A stretch of 5,688 bases of DNA from Desulfovibrio sp. UBA6121 (GCA_002422505.1 DIVX01000102.1:1-5688); one strand, 5' to 3'; positions 1 to 5,688 are shown, counted from the first letter of the stretch. Translations and numbers: made by a program. The notes: generated by a model not told the origin, from the letters alone.

Positions 1-832
1 GGCTGTGCCGCGCAAAAGAGTGTATGGCCCCGGCCTTGAAAGCGTCCTGCACCTTCTTGTCCTCGGGGTCGGGGTCCACCAGGTAGCCGCGCTTCTTCAG
101 GAACAGGGCGTAGTCCAGGCTGGTCACCTCGATTTCGCCGCCGATGTTCTTGGCCCCCTGGCCCCACTTGAGCTCCAGGCAGACCTTGTCGCCGTACTTT
201 TCAATGACGTACTCGGCCACGCCGTTGCGCGTGTCTTCCACGTTCATCTGCACGATGATGGCGCCATAGCCGTCGTTGTAGCGCAGGTAGGTGCCCACGC
301 GGCGGTCCAGCTCCGGGGCCTTGGTGATTTTCTTGCCGGTGAGCTTGCTTTCGCGGTCCACGCCGACGACGTTTTCGCCCACCACCACGGGAATACCCGC
401 CAGCGAACCGCCAATGGCGAAGGAATCCCAGTACTTGGCGGCGATGAACGTGGAGCCCAACGCTCCGGTCATCAGCGGCAGGCGGCACTTCACGGGGTCT
501 TCCACGCCAAAGCTGGTTTCCAGGTTCACCTTGGTGAACAGGCAGTTGTCCGGCGAGCTCGTTACGCCCTTGGCCAGGCCTTCGGCCCCGTAGTTGTAGC
601 CCTGAATGCGCAGGGCGTTGTAGTTTACGCCCACGTGGCTGGTGTTGCCGCTGCCTGCGGTCACGGCGCCAAAGTCGCGGGGGTAGAGCAGGCTTCTGCC
701 CTTGAGGCTTGAAAGCCAGGTTTCGCACTTGCCGGAGCAGTCTGACCGGCACAAGGTGCACAGGCCGGATTCACAGGGGTTGCCCCGGTTCACGGTGTTC
801 AGAACGTCATTGCTTTTGGACCACTGAGACAT
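1..832 (-). CDS. FMN-binding glutamate synthase-family protein, N-terminal part (3' end beyond window)
   Basis: Open for 277 codons from an ATG at 832 to the window edge, with no stop. The start is fixed by a GGAGG four bases upstream. The protein opens MSQWSKSNDV and carries a cysteine cluster at residues 20-36 with spacing C-x4-C-x2-C-x3-C-x3-C, a possible metal or Fe-S site. Further in, LPLMTGALGST (118-128), GIPVVVGENVVGVD (146-159) and LELKWGQGAKNIGGE (219-233) resemble the FMN-binding alpha/beta-barrel domain of glutamate synthase, whose typical motif is K-x-GQGAKPG-x-GG. Family members bind FMN and take part in glutamate formation, or in unassigned redox reactions when they stand alone. 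No glutaminase domain precedes the barrel, so this is not a full GltB large subunit; ammonia would need another source, or the reaction differs. Likely cytoplasmic, as no signal peptide is seen. The family call is fairly firm; the substrate is not known. It is separated from the upstream zipper gene by a terminator and so probably has its own promoter. Confidence 0.8.
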   Translation of the reverse strand, partial: MSQWSKSNDVLNTVNRGNPCESGLCTLCRSDCSGKCETWLSSLKGRSLLYPRDFGAVTAGSGNTSHVGVNYNALRIQGYNYGAEGLAKGVTSSPDNCLFTKVNLETSFGVEDPVKCRLPLMTGALGSTFIAAKYWDSFAIGGSLAGIPVVVGENVVGVDRESKLTGKKITKAPELDRRVGTYLRYNDGYGAIIVQMNVEDTRNGVAEYVIEKYGDKVCLELKWGQGAKNIGGEIEVTSLDYALFLKKRGYLVDPDPEDKKVQDAFKAGAIHSFARHS

Positions 833-836
833 ACTA

Positions 837-841
837 CCTCC
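837..841 (-). promoter_or_regulatory. Ribosome binding site of the glutamate synthase-like gene
   Basis: GGAGG on the minus strand, followed by four bases (TAGT) and then ATG. This strong Shine-Dalgarno match decides the start at 832. I found no convincing -35/-10 pair in the roughly 60 bases between this site and the upstream terminator. Confidence 0.8.
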
Positions 842-899
842 GACTGAAGTGATTCCCCCAATACTGCATCAACCCCTGCCCATGGCGCGTGCGCAGCGC

Positions 900-949
900 A
901 AAACAAAGCGCGGACCCACTCCCGGCCTTTGACCAGGGGGCGTCCGCGC
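900..949 (-). terminator. Intrinsic terminator after the zipper-protein gene
   Basis: An 8-base perfect stem (GCGCGGAC at 908-915 with GTCCGCGC at 942-949) can be extended inward by 919-923 with 936-940, including one G-U pair. On the minus strand it is followed directly by TTTGTTTT (907-900). It lies about 20 bases past the stop of the 64-residue gene, the right place for a Rho-independent terminator. The plus side has only a short CCTTTT after the stem. It implies that the downstream glutamate synthase-like gene is transcribed from a separate promoter. Confidence 0.65.
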
Positions 950-968
950 GGCCTTTTGGCGCGTCCGC

Positions 969-1163
969 TCAGGAAAATCCGCGCGGGTTCTCCAGGCTTG
1001 GCCTGTACGTGCTTATGGCGTTGGTCAAGAAGGCCACCTTTTCCTCCAGGGCCTGCACCTTCTGCCGCAACGCGCGCAGCTCCCGCTCCAGCATCTCTTT
1101 CTCAGCCAGCTCCGCCGCCTGGGCGCGGAATTGCCTTTGTGCATATTCTGAATTGCTCGGCAT
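969..1163 (-). CDS. Small leucine-zipper coiled-coil protein, 64 residues, unknown function
   Basis: ATG at 1163 preceded by GGAGG with a four-base gap, a TGA stop at 969-971, and a terminator just downstream; these three signals make it a credible gene despite its size. The protein is highly charged and helical. Leucines at 25, 32, 39 and 46 are spaced by exactly seven, and L29, V36, V43 and I50 form a second heptad series four residues later. Together they are the d and a positions of a coiled coil covering residues 25-50. The N-terminal part (6-24) is also probably helical and the last dozen residues, with two prolines, look unstructured. There is no signal peptide, membrane segment or recognisable basic DNA-binding region. 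The likely state is a cytoplasmic dimer or a partner for another coiled-coil protein. I do not recognise the family. It is divergent from the PAS kinase gene, so shared regulation is possible but unproven. Confidence 0.72.
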   Translation of the reverse strand: MPSNSEYAQRQFRAQAAELAEKEMLERELRALRQKVQALEEKVAFLTNAISTYRPSLENPRGFS

Positions 1164-1167
1164 GCTT

Positions 1168-1172
1168 CCTCC
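1168..1172 (-). promoter_or_regulatory. Ribosome binding site of the zipper-protein gene
   Basis: GGAGG on the minus strand, four bases before the ATG at 1163, the same spacing as in the glutamate synthase-like gene. It is the main evidence that this short frame is translated. Upstream promoter boxes are unclear: TATAAG (minus strand, 1252-1247) and TTAAAA are possible -10 boxes, but neither has a good -35. Confidence 0.75.
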
Positions 1173-1248
1173 ACCTTCAGAACATCCGCCTCCGGGCCGC
1201 GTTTTAATGCGCCGGGGCGCCGCCGGGAAAGACTCCTGTTGTTGTGCT

Positions 1249-1354
1249 TATAGTCCCCGCGCAGCGTGGCGGGGAATAGGTGGATGCGCCAATTGGACAG
1301 GGGAATTGGCGCGGCCTGCAAGGGATGAAATCCCATAATCGGGAGTATCTCCCG
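1249..1354. promoter_or_regulatory. Structured divergent intergenic region with four consecutive hairpins
   Basis: Four perfect short inverted repeats follow one another. (1) TCCCCGC 1254-1260 with GCGGGGA 1269-1275, extendable by TAT/ATA across a two-base bulge. (2) GCGCCAATT 1286-1294 with AATTGGCGC 1304-1312. (3) GGGAT 1322-1326 with ATCCC 1330-1334. (4) CGGGAG 1340-1345 with CTCCCG 1349-1354, followed by only three Ts. None has a proper T tract on either strand, so they are not ordinary terminators. The arms differ in sequence, so this is not one repeated element. They could be operators for the divergent genes, a structured RNA or an attenuator-like leader. I recognise no known riboswitch class. 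The structure is read from the sequence; the function is unknown. Confidence 0.45.
1286..1312. repeat. Perfect 9-base inverted repeat, operator-like
   Basis: Arms GCGCCAATT and AATTGGCGC are separated by nine bases (GGACAGGGG). The left arm runs into an 8-base self-palindrome, CCAATTGG (1289-1296), so AATTGG also occurs twice in direct orientation. Centre-to-centre arm distance is 18 bases, compatible with a dimeric regulator or with an RNA hairpin. It lies about 110 bases upstream of the proposed -10 box of the kinase gene and about 120 bases upstream of the zipper gene start. Confidence 0.5.
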
Positions 1355-1398
1355 TTTGCCGATGGCGGGTAGCGCCAGTGGGACGACTATTCCGCGTC

Positions 1399-1427
1399 TT
1401 TTCTGCCTCTTCATCTTTGCTTATGAT
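1399..1427 (+). promoter_or_regulatory. Candidate sigma-70-type promoter of the PAS kinase gene
   Basis: TATGAT at 1422-1427 matches five of six bases of the -10 consensus and lies in an AT-rich island within GC-rich sequence. Seventeen bases upstream, TTTTCT (1399-1404) is only a weak -35. A transcript would begin near 1434, giving a leader of roughly 48 bases to the ATG at 1482; this agrees with that start and not with an upstream TTG. Proposed on sequence match alone. Confidence 0.35.
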
Positions 1428-1470
1428 TACGTACTGTCCTCGTGGAAGTACGATTGGAACTCTATAGCAA

Positions 1471-1476
1471 AGGTGG
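1471..1476 (+). promoter_or_regulatory. Ribosome binding site deciding the kinase start
   Basis: AGGTGG lies five bases before the ATG at 1482, with a second purine run (AAAGG) directly before the ATG. The match is moderate but well placed. The competing in-frame TTG at 1356 has only GGGAG ten bases upstream, inside a predicted hairpin. Confidence 0.55.
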
Positions 1477-1481
1477 AAAGG

Positions 1482-4400
1482 ATGCGGAAAAATAGATTGT
1501 ACTTTTGTTTTGCATCGTTTGTGCTGTTCTTAGTGCTTGACGCCCAAAAGGCCAGGCCAGCCCTGTGGCCCTTCGGGGTTCGGGGAGCGCCCGTGCACCA
1601 TGAGCCCCTTTGGATTCTGCTGGCGCTGCTGGTGGTGGCCCTGTGGCTGGCCGTTGGGTCTGTTCTGCGCTTGCGATCGCTGCGGAGCAGGCTGCAATCC
1701 CAGGCCGACGAACTGCGCCGCGAGATTGTGCAGCGCCAGGCCGTGGAACGCCTGTTGCGGGAACGGGAGGCGGGCCTGAGCGCCATACTGGACAATACCG
1801 ATACCATCGTGTTCATTCTGGCCACGGACGGCACCATCCTGCTTACAGAAGGACGCGGCCTGCAGAAATTAAGCGGCCCTCCGGGCGGCGGCGTGGGGTG
1901 TAACTTTCTGCTCACCCTGCCGGAGCGCCAGGATCTGCGGCAGCACTTTGAGCGCTGCTTGGCCGGGGAAACCGTGCAGACCGTGGTGCCCTATTCCAAC
2001 GGCATGCTCCAGCTTCTGGCTTGCCCGCTGCGTTGCGAGGGCGGCGCGATTGAAGGGGTGGTGGGCATCTTCATCGACGTGAGCGAAGCCGAGGCAATGC
2101 GCGCCAGCCTGGCCGAGAGCGAGGCGCGCCTGCGGCTGATTTTCGAAAACGCGCCCTACGCCATCGTGGTCAGCCGCGTTTCCGACGGCACGTTCCTGGA
2201 GGCCAACCCGGTGTTTTTGCGGGTGGCGGGCTGCACGCGGGACCAATTGCCACACATCCCGCCTGCCCGCTTCGAGGGCTATACGGAGGAAATGGCGCTG
2301 GCCTGGCGGGAGAGAGCCTTTGCGCAAGGGGGCATTCGCGGGCAGGAGGGCACGGCCATCCGGCCCAACGGTAGTCGGCGGCATTTGCTGTTTTCCGCCG
2401 CGCCCATAACCGTGGGCGGCGAACCCAGCCTGCTTTCCATCACCATAGACGTAACGGAGCGCAAGCTTGTGGAGCAGGCGTTGCAGCAGAGCGAGGAAAA
2501 GTACCGGGCCATTTTCAACAACGCCCCGGTGGGCATCTTTCGCACCACCTTCGCCGGGCGCATAGAGGAAGCCAACGCCACCCTTGTACGCATGCTGGGC
2601 TATGAGAACCGCGCGGACCTTCTGCGCAGCGTGGGTGAAAACGCCTTGGGCGTGTATGTGAGCCGGGGAGACCGCCAGCGGCTTCTGGACGCGCTTTTGG
2701 ACTCGCCCTCAGGCCTCACCATGCTGCTGGACTTGCGGCGCAAGGATGGCAGCCCGCGTCTTGTCGAGGTCAACACCGCGCTGCAGTTCGACGACCAGGG
2801 CAACCCCTGCTGGATTGACGGCACCGTGGAGGATGTGGGCGAGCGCCAGCGCGCGGCCGAGGCCTTGCGCCAGTCCGAGGCCCTGCTGCGCGCCCTTAAG
2901 GAGGGCATTCCCGATCTGGTGTGGCTGAAGGACACCAGCGGCGTGTTTTTGAGCTGCAACCCGATGTTCGAGCGTTTCATCGGCGCGCAGGAAAAGGACA
3001 TTGTGGGGCGGTGCGACTACGACTTCGTTGAGCGGGAACTGGCCGACTTCTTTGTGGCGAACGACCGCCGGGCCATGGAGGCCGGGCGGCCCACCCGCAA
3101 CGAGGAGTGGCTGACCTTTGCCGACACGGGCTACCGCGGGCTGTTTGAAACCATCAAAACCCCCATGTGCGACGCACACGGCAGTATCATTGGCGTGCTG
3201 GGCATTGCCCGCGACATAACCAAACGCACCCGGCGCGAGCAGGAACTGAAGCGCTTGACCCAGCGTTTCGACATCGTCAACGCCGCCGCCCAGCATGTGT
3301 TCTACGACCACGACATTGCCCGCGACGACGTGCAGTGGCGCGGAGCCCTGCGCGAAGTGCTGGGCCTTGAAGCGGCAGAGCTCAATGGGTCGGACATGCG
3401 CTGGCAGGAACGCCTGCACCCGGAGGACGCGCCGGAGGTGCTGCGCGCCGTTGAGGAGGCCCGCGCCGCCTGCGGGCGCTTCGAGGCCGATTACCGCATC
3501 CGCCACAAGAGCGGCCATTTCATCCATGTGCACGAAAGCGGCCTGTTTCTGCCGGATGAAACGGGGAAAGCCGCACAGATCCTCGGCATCATGCAAGACA
3601 TAACCGGGCGGAAGGAGACGGAGCTGGCGCTGAAGCGCAGTGAGGAAAAATACCGGGCCATCTTCAATAATTCGCCCATCGGCATCTTCCGCACCACCTT
3701 CGCCGGGTGCTTCACGGAAGCCAACCCGGCTCTGGCGCGCATGCTGGGCTACGAGGACCGGGAAGACCTGCTCGCCAACATGGGCAATCTCTCGCGCGAT
3801 CTGTATCCTGCCCCGCAAGAGCGCCAGCGGCTGCTGGATGCGCTTTTGGAATCCCCCGGCGGGGTGAGCAGAGAAGTGGAGTTCAAGCACAAGGACGGCA
3901 GTCCTTTCTTCGCCGTCATCCATGCCGCGCTGCACCTGGACGAAAAGGGCGAGCCCGACTGGCTGGACGGCACGCTTGAGGACATTACCGCCCGCAAATG
4001 GGCGGAGGAACAGCTCAAACAGTCGGAGGAGAAGTTCTCCAGGGTGTTCTCCCTGGCGCCGTATTGCGTGGCCATCATCAATGTGGAAAGCGGCGCGATT
4101 CTGGACGCCAACGAGGCCTTCGAGGCCCAGACAGGCTACTCGCGCCAGGAATTCTTGGGGCGCAACACCAGGGACTTGAACCTCTGGGTGGAGCCAAAAC
4201 AGCGTGAGCTGTTCTACCGGAGCATTCGGAACCAGGGCCTGATGGTGGACTTTGAGTACCTGATGCGCCGCAAGGATGGCGCCGTGCGCAACGCCCTGCA
4301 TTCCGGGCAGCGCATCGACATGGCCGGAATTCCCTGTTTCATCAGCCTCGTGCGCGACATCACCGACGTGAAGCTGGTGCAGCAGGCCATGGTGCAGTCG

Positions 4401-5192
4401 GAGAAGATGACCTCCCTGGGAGCCCTGGCCGCAGGCATGGCGCACGAGATCAACAACCCCCTGGGCATCATCTTCCAGTCCATCATGGGCATGCAGCGCC
4501 GCCTGGACCCGGAGCTGCCCGCCAACGACAAGGAGGCGCAGGCCCTTGGCCTGGAGTTGGCGCGCGTGCAGGAGTACATGCGCCGCAGAAACATTCTGCG
4601 CTATATGGAGGGCATCCGTGAGGCCGCCGAGCGCGCGGCGGAGATTGTGCGGCATATGCTGAACTTCAGCCGTCGCAGCGATTCCCGCATGGCGTACCAG
4701 GACCTGCCGGCGCTGGTGCGGCAGGCAGTTTCCCTTGCGGAAAAGGACTACGACCTCAAGAAGAAGTACGACTTCCGGTTGATTGACGTGCGGCTGGAGC
4801 TGGACGAAGACCTGCCGCCTGTTCCCTGCGTGGCGTCCGAAATTGAGCAGGTGCTGCTGAACCTCTTGCGCAATGCCGCCCAGGCCATGGCCGAGGCCAA
4901 GGTGGCCAGTCCGGTCATCATCATGCGCGCCAGGCGCGAGGGAACCCACGCGCTCATCGAGGTGGAGGACAACGGCCCCGGCATTCCCGCAGCGCAGGTG
5001 CGCAGGGTTTTCGAGCCCTTCTACACCACCAAGCGCGTGGGCGAGGGCACGGGCCTGGGCCTGTCCGTCAGCTACTTCATCATCACCACCACCCACCAGG
5101 GGGAACTGAGCGTAACCTCCCAGCCGGGGCGGGGCTCACGCTTCAGCATCCGCCTGCCGCTCCTGCGCGACCTGAGCCTGCTGCCGGACTGA
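1482..5192 (+). CDS. Membrane-anchored sensor histidine kinase with seven PAS domains
   Basis: A 1236-residue two-component sensor kinase that should autophosphorylate on histidine and pass phosphate to an unseen response regulator. From the ATG at 1482, residues 5-20 are a hydrophobic signal or anchor segment and 42-62 a clear membrane helix, leaving only about 20 residues outside; a helical linker (63-98) follows. Predicted cytoplasmic PAS domains: 1 (about 96-200), 2 (213-327), 3 (337-454), 4 (464-581), 5 (591-711, PAS_3-like, with WQERLHPEDAPEV), 6 (719-838) and 7 (848-963); domains 2-7 end in D-(I/V)-T- or DVGER-like tails. HisKA starts near 972, with H988 in GMAHEINNPLG as the phospho-acceptor. 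The ATPase domain has an N box (LLNLLRNAAQAM, N1131), G1 (VEDNGPGIP), F box (FEPFYTTK) and G2 (GEGTGLGLS), so it should be active. The C terminus stops just after the ATPase domain, with no receiver. A TTG at 1356 could add 42 residues but has weaker start signals. The first codons are unusually AT-rich. The kinase call is firm; ligands are unknown. Confidence 0.93.
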   Translation: MRKNRLYFCFASFVLFLVLDAQKARPALWPFGVRGAPVHHEPLWILLALLVVALWLAVGSVLRLRSLRSRLQSQADELRREIVQRQAVERLLREREAGLSAILDNTDTIVFILATDGTILLTEGRGLQKLSGPPGGGVGCNFLLTLPERQDLRQHFERCLAGETVQTVVPYSNGMLQLLACPLRCEGGAIEGVVGIFIDVSEAEAMRASLAESEARLRLIFENAPYAIVVSRVSDGTFLEANPVFLRVAGCTRDQLPHIPPARFEGYTEEMALAWRERAFAQGGIRGQEGTAIRPNGSRRHLLFSAAPITVGGEPSLLSITIDVTERKLVEQALQQSEEKYRAIFNNAPVGIFRTTFAGRIEEANATLVRMLGYENRADLLRSVGENALGVYVSRGDRQRLLDALLDSPSGLTMLLDLRRKDGSPRLVEVNTALQFDDQGNPCWIDGTVEDVGERQRAAEALRQSEALLRALKEGIPDLVWLKDTSGVFLSCNPMFERFIGAQEKDIVGRCDYDFVERELADFFVANDRRAMEAGRPTRNEEWLTFADTGYRGLFETIKTPMCDAHGSIIGVLGIARDITKRTRREQELKRLTQRFDIVNAAAQHVFYDHDIARDDVQWRGALREVLGLEAAELNGSDMRWQERLHPEDAPEVLRAVEEARAACGRFEADYRIRHKSGHFIHVHESGLFLPDETGKAAQILGIMQDITGRKETELALKRSEEKYRAIFNNSPIGIFRTTFAGCFTEANPALARMLGYEDREDLLANMGNLSRDLYPAPQERQRLLDALLESPGGVSREVEFKHKDGSPFFAVIHAALHLDEKGEPDWLDGTLEDITARKWAEEQLKQSEEKFSRVFSLAPYCVAIINVESGAILDANEAFEAQTGYSRQEFLGRNTRDLNLWVEPKQRELFYRSIRNQGLMVDFEYLMRRKDGAVRNALHSGQRIDMAGIPCFISLVRDITDVKLVQQAMVQSEKMTSLGALAAGMAHEINNPLGIIFQSIMGMQRRLDPELPANDKEAQALGLELARVQEYMRRRNILRYMEGIREAAERAAEIVRHMLNFSRRSDSRMAYQDLPALVRQAVSLAEKDYDLKKKYDFRLIDVRLELDEDLPPVPCVASEIEQVLLNLLRNAAQAMAEAKVASPVIIMRARREGTHALIEVEDNGPGIPAAQVRRVFEPFYTTKRVGEGTGLGLSVSYFIITTTHQGELSVTSQPGRGSRFSIRLPLLRDLSLLPD
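2490..2843 (+). repeat. Internal repeat copy 1 (third PAS domain of the kinase)
   Basis: Encodes kinase residues 337-454, starting SEEKYRAIFNNAPVGIFRTT. Over the first 45 residues it is identical to the sixth PAS domain at 35 positions by direct comparison; RQRLLDALL, KDGSP and a final DGT-(V/L)-ED tail are also shared. DNA similarity is visible too, for example a shared CGCACCACCTTCGCCGGG. It is a within-gene domain duplication, not a mobile repeat. Confidence 0.75.
3636..3989 (+). repeat. Internal repeat copy 2 (sixth PAS domain of the kinase)
   Basis: Encodes kinase residues 719-836, starting SEEKYRAIFNNSPIGIFRTT. It pairs with the third PAS domain and is separated from it by two PAS domains of clearly different sequence. 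The most diverged part is the stretch around residues 765-780 (copy 1: about 383-398), where ligand specificity could differ. Confidence 0.75.
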
Positions 5193-5196
5193 GTCG

Positions 5197-5233
5197 AAAA
5201 GGCCCCGCCGGGACGAGCAGTCCGGGCGGGGCC
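5197..5233 (-). terminator. Intrinsic terminator of the chemotaxis receptor gene
   Basis: A 9-base perfect GC-rich stem (GGCCCCGCC 5201-5209 with GGCGGGGCC 5225-5233), one G-G mismatch, then GGAC/GTCC closing a five-base loop. On the minus strand the stem is followed by TTTT (5200-5197), about 25 bases past the receptor stop. The plus strand has no T tract after the stem, so it serves the minus-strand gene best, though the hairpin lies 8 bases past the kinase stop and could also protect or end that transcript. Confidence 0.7.
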
Positions 5234-5257
5234 ATGCAGGGCGGGGCAGAGGGGTAG

Positions 5258-5688
5258 CTAGCCTCCGGTCTTCATGTGCTCAATGAGCGCGCGCAGGCTT
5301 TGGGCCTGGCTGGCCAGATCGCCCACGGCCTGGGCCGAGTGGTTCATGGCGCTGGCGGTTTCGCCGGAAATGCGGTTGATGTCCTCAATGCTCCTGTTGA
5401 TCTCCTCGCTTGCGGCGGACTGCTGCTCGCTTGCGGTGGCGATGGAGCGCACCTGGTCTGTGGAAAGCTCCACAAGCGCCACAATCTCCTTCAGGGCCGC
5501 GCCGGATTCATTGGCCAGGGCGGTGGCCTGCTCGATGGTGACCACGGAGTGCTCCACGTTCTCCAGATTCTTGCGCGCGCCGGACTGAATGCCGCTGATG
5601 GCCTCGCCCACTTCCTTGGTGGCGGTCATGGTCTTTTCCGCCAGCTTGCGCACTTCGTCGGCTACCACGGCAAAGCCTCTGCCCGCGT
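5258..5688 (-). CDS. Methyl-accepting chemotaxis protein, C-terminal signalling part (5' end beyond window)
   Basis: Open from the right edge to a TAG at 5258-5260; 142 codons are visible. The frame begins AGRGFAVVADEVRKLAEKT, the conserved segment just after the hairpin tip of the receptor signalling domain, which contacts CheA and CheW. The GTG at 5668 (VVADEV) is internal and not a start, because the conserved motif continues upstream. The rest is a long antiparallel coiled-coil helix with repeats of A, S, E and Q, including ASEQQSAASEEINRSIEDI, the usual C-terminal methylation-helix region. It ends EHMKTGG, without the NWETF-like tether for CheR and CheB. The sensor and membrane parts are outside the window, so ligand and location (membrane or soluble) cannot be told. 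It is convergent with the PAS kinase, with 65 bases between stops and its own terminator. The family call is very firm. Confidence 0.93.
   Translation of the reverse strand, partial: AGRGFAVVADEVRKLAEKTMTATKEVGEAISGIQSGARKNLENVEHSVVTIEQATALANESGAALKEIVALVELSTDQVRSIATASEQQSAASEEINRSIEDINRISGETASAMNHSAQAVGDLASQAQSLRALIEHMKTGG

Noticed and set aside
5..712. 235-codon plus-strand open frame at the left edge
   Set aside because: Antisense to the glutamate synthase-like gene, which has a strong ribosome binding site and family motifs; the plus-strand product is composition-biased and unrecognisable.
842..899. Sigma-54-like promoter (TGGGCAGGGGTTGATG on the minus strand) for the glutamate synthase-like gene
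   Set aside because: The GG and GC elements do not match the required TGGCAC-N5-TTGC pattern and spacing well enough to claim it.
889..1338. 149-codon plus-strand open frame across the zipper gene
   Set aside because: No good ribosome binding site, it reads through the minus-strand terminator and the hairpin array, and its composition (many R, P, S, A, C) is typical of a shadow frame.
1340..1354. Hairpin CGGGAG-TAT-CTCCCG as a transcription terminator
   Set aside because: Only three Ts follow on the plus strand and none on the minus strand, and no gene ends nearby.
1356..1481. N-terminal extension of the kinase from TTG 1356 or ATG 1362
   Set aside because: The better ribosome binding site, the -10-like box and the signal-type N terminus all favour ATG 1482; kept only as an alternative.
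2709..5096. 795-codon open frame on the minus strand, antisense to the kinase
   Set aside because: It is the mirror of a strongly biased GC-rich coding frame: the protein is low in complexity (many G, A, H, V, L, Q), shows no domain, and the plus-strand frame has clear kinase and PAS motifs throughout.
5258..5668. A 136-residue complete gene starting at the GTG at 5668
   Set aside because: The conserved receptor motif (AGRGFAVVADEV) continues upstream through the GTG to the window edge, so this is an internal codon of a longer gene.

Overview
The window looks like a chromosomal segment of a GC-rich, Gram-negative, probably anaerobic bacterium. Protein style points to the Desulfovibrio group (Desulfobacterota): a stand-alone, cysteine-rich glutamate-synthase-like protein, a many-PAS histidine kinase and a chemotaxis receptor. 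This assignment is inference; no marker gene is present.

Layout: (1) Positions 1-832, minus strand: the first 277 codons of an FMN-binding glutamate-synthase-family protein that runs off the left edge. (2) 833-968: intergenic, holding a good ribosome binding site for gene 1 and an intrinsic terminator for the next gene. (3) 969-1163, minus strand: a 64-residue protein built round a near-ideal leucine zipper. (4) 1164-1481: a divergent intergenic region of about 320 bases with four successive short perfect inverted repeats (about 1249-1354), then an AT-rich stretch with a likely -10 box and the ribosome binding site of the large gene. (5) 1482-5192, plus strand: a 1236-residue membrane-anchored histidine kinase with seven predicted PAS domains, a HisKA domain with an insertion between its helices, and an ATPase domain; it has no receiver domain. 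(6) 5193-5257: a strong hairpin with a T tract on the minus strand. (7) 5258-5688, minus strand: the C-terminal end of a methyl-accepting chemotaxis protein running off the right edge.

The two complete genes (zipper protein and PAS kinase) are divergent and share the structured intergenic region; the kinase and the chemotaxis receptor are convergent. No response regulator is visible, so the kinase's partner lies elsewhere or outside the window. The genes do not form one operon: terminators follow both the zipper gene and the chemotaxis gene. I see no mobile element, CRISPR array, tRNA or rRNA. The most unusual items are the structured intergenic region, the zipper microprotein and the near-duplicate third and sixth PAS domains of the kinase.
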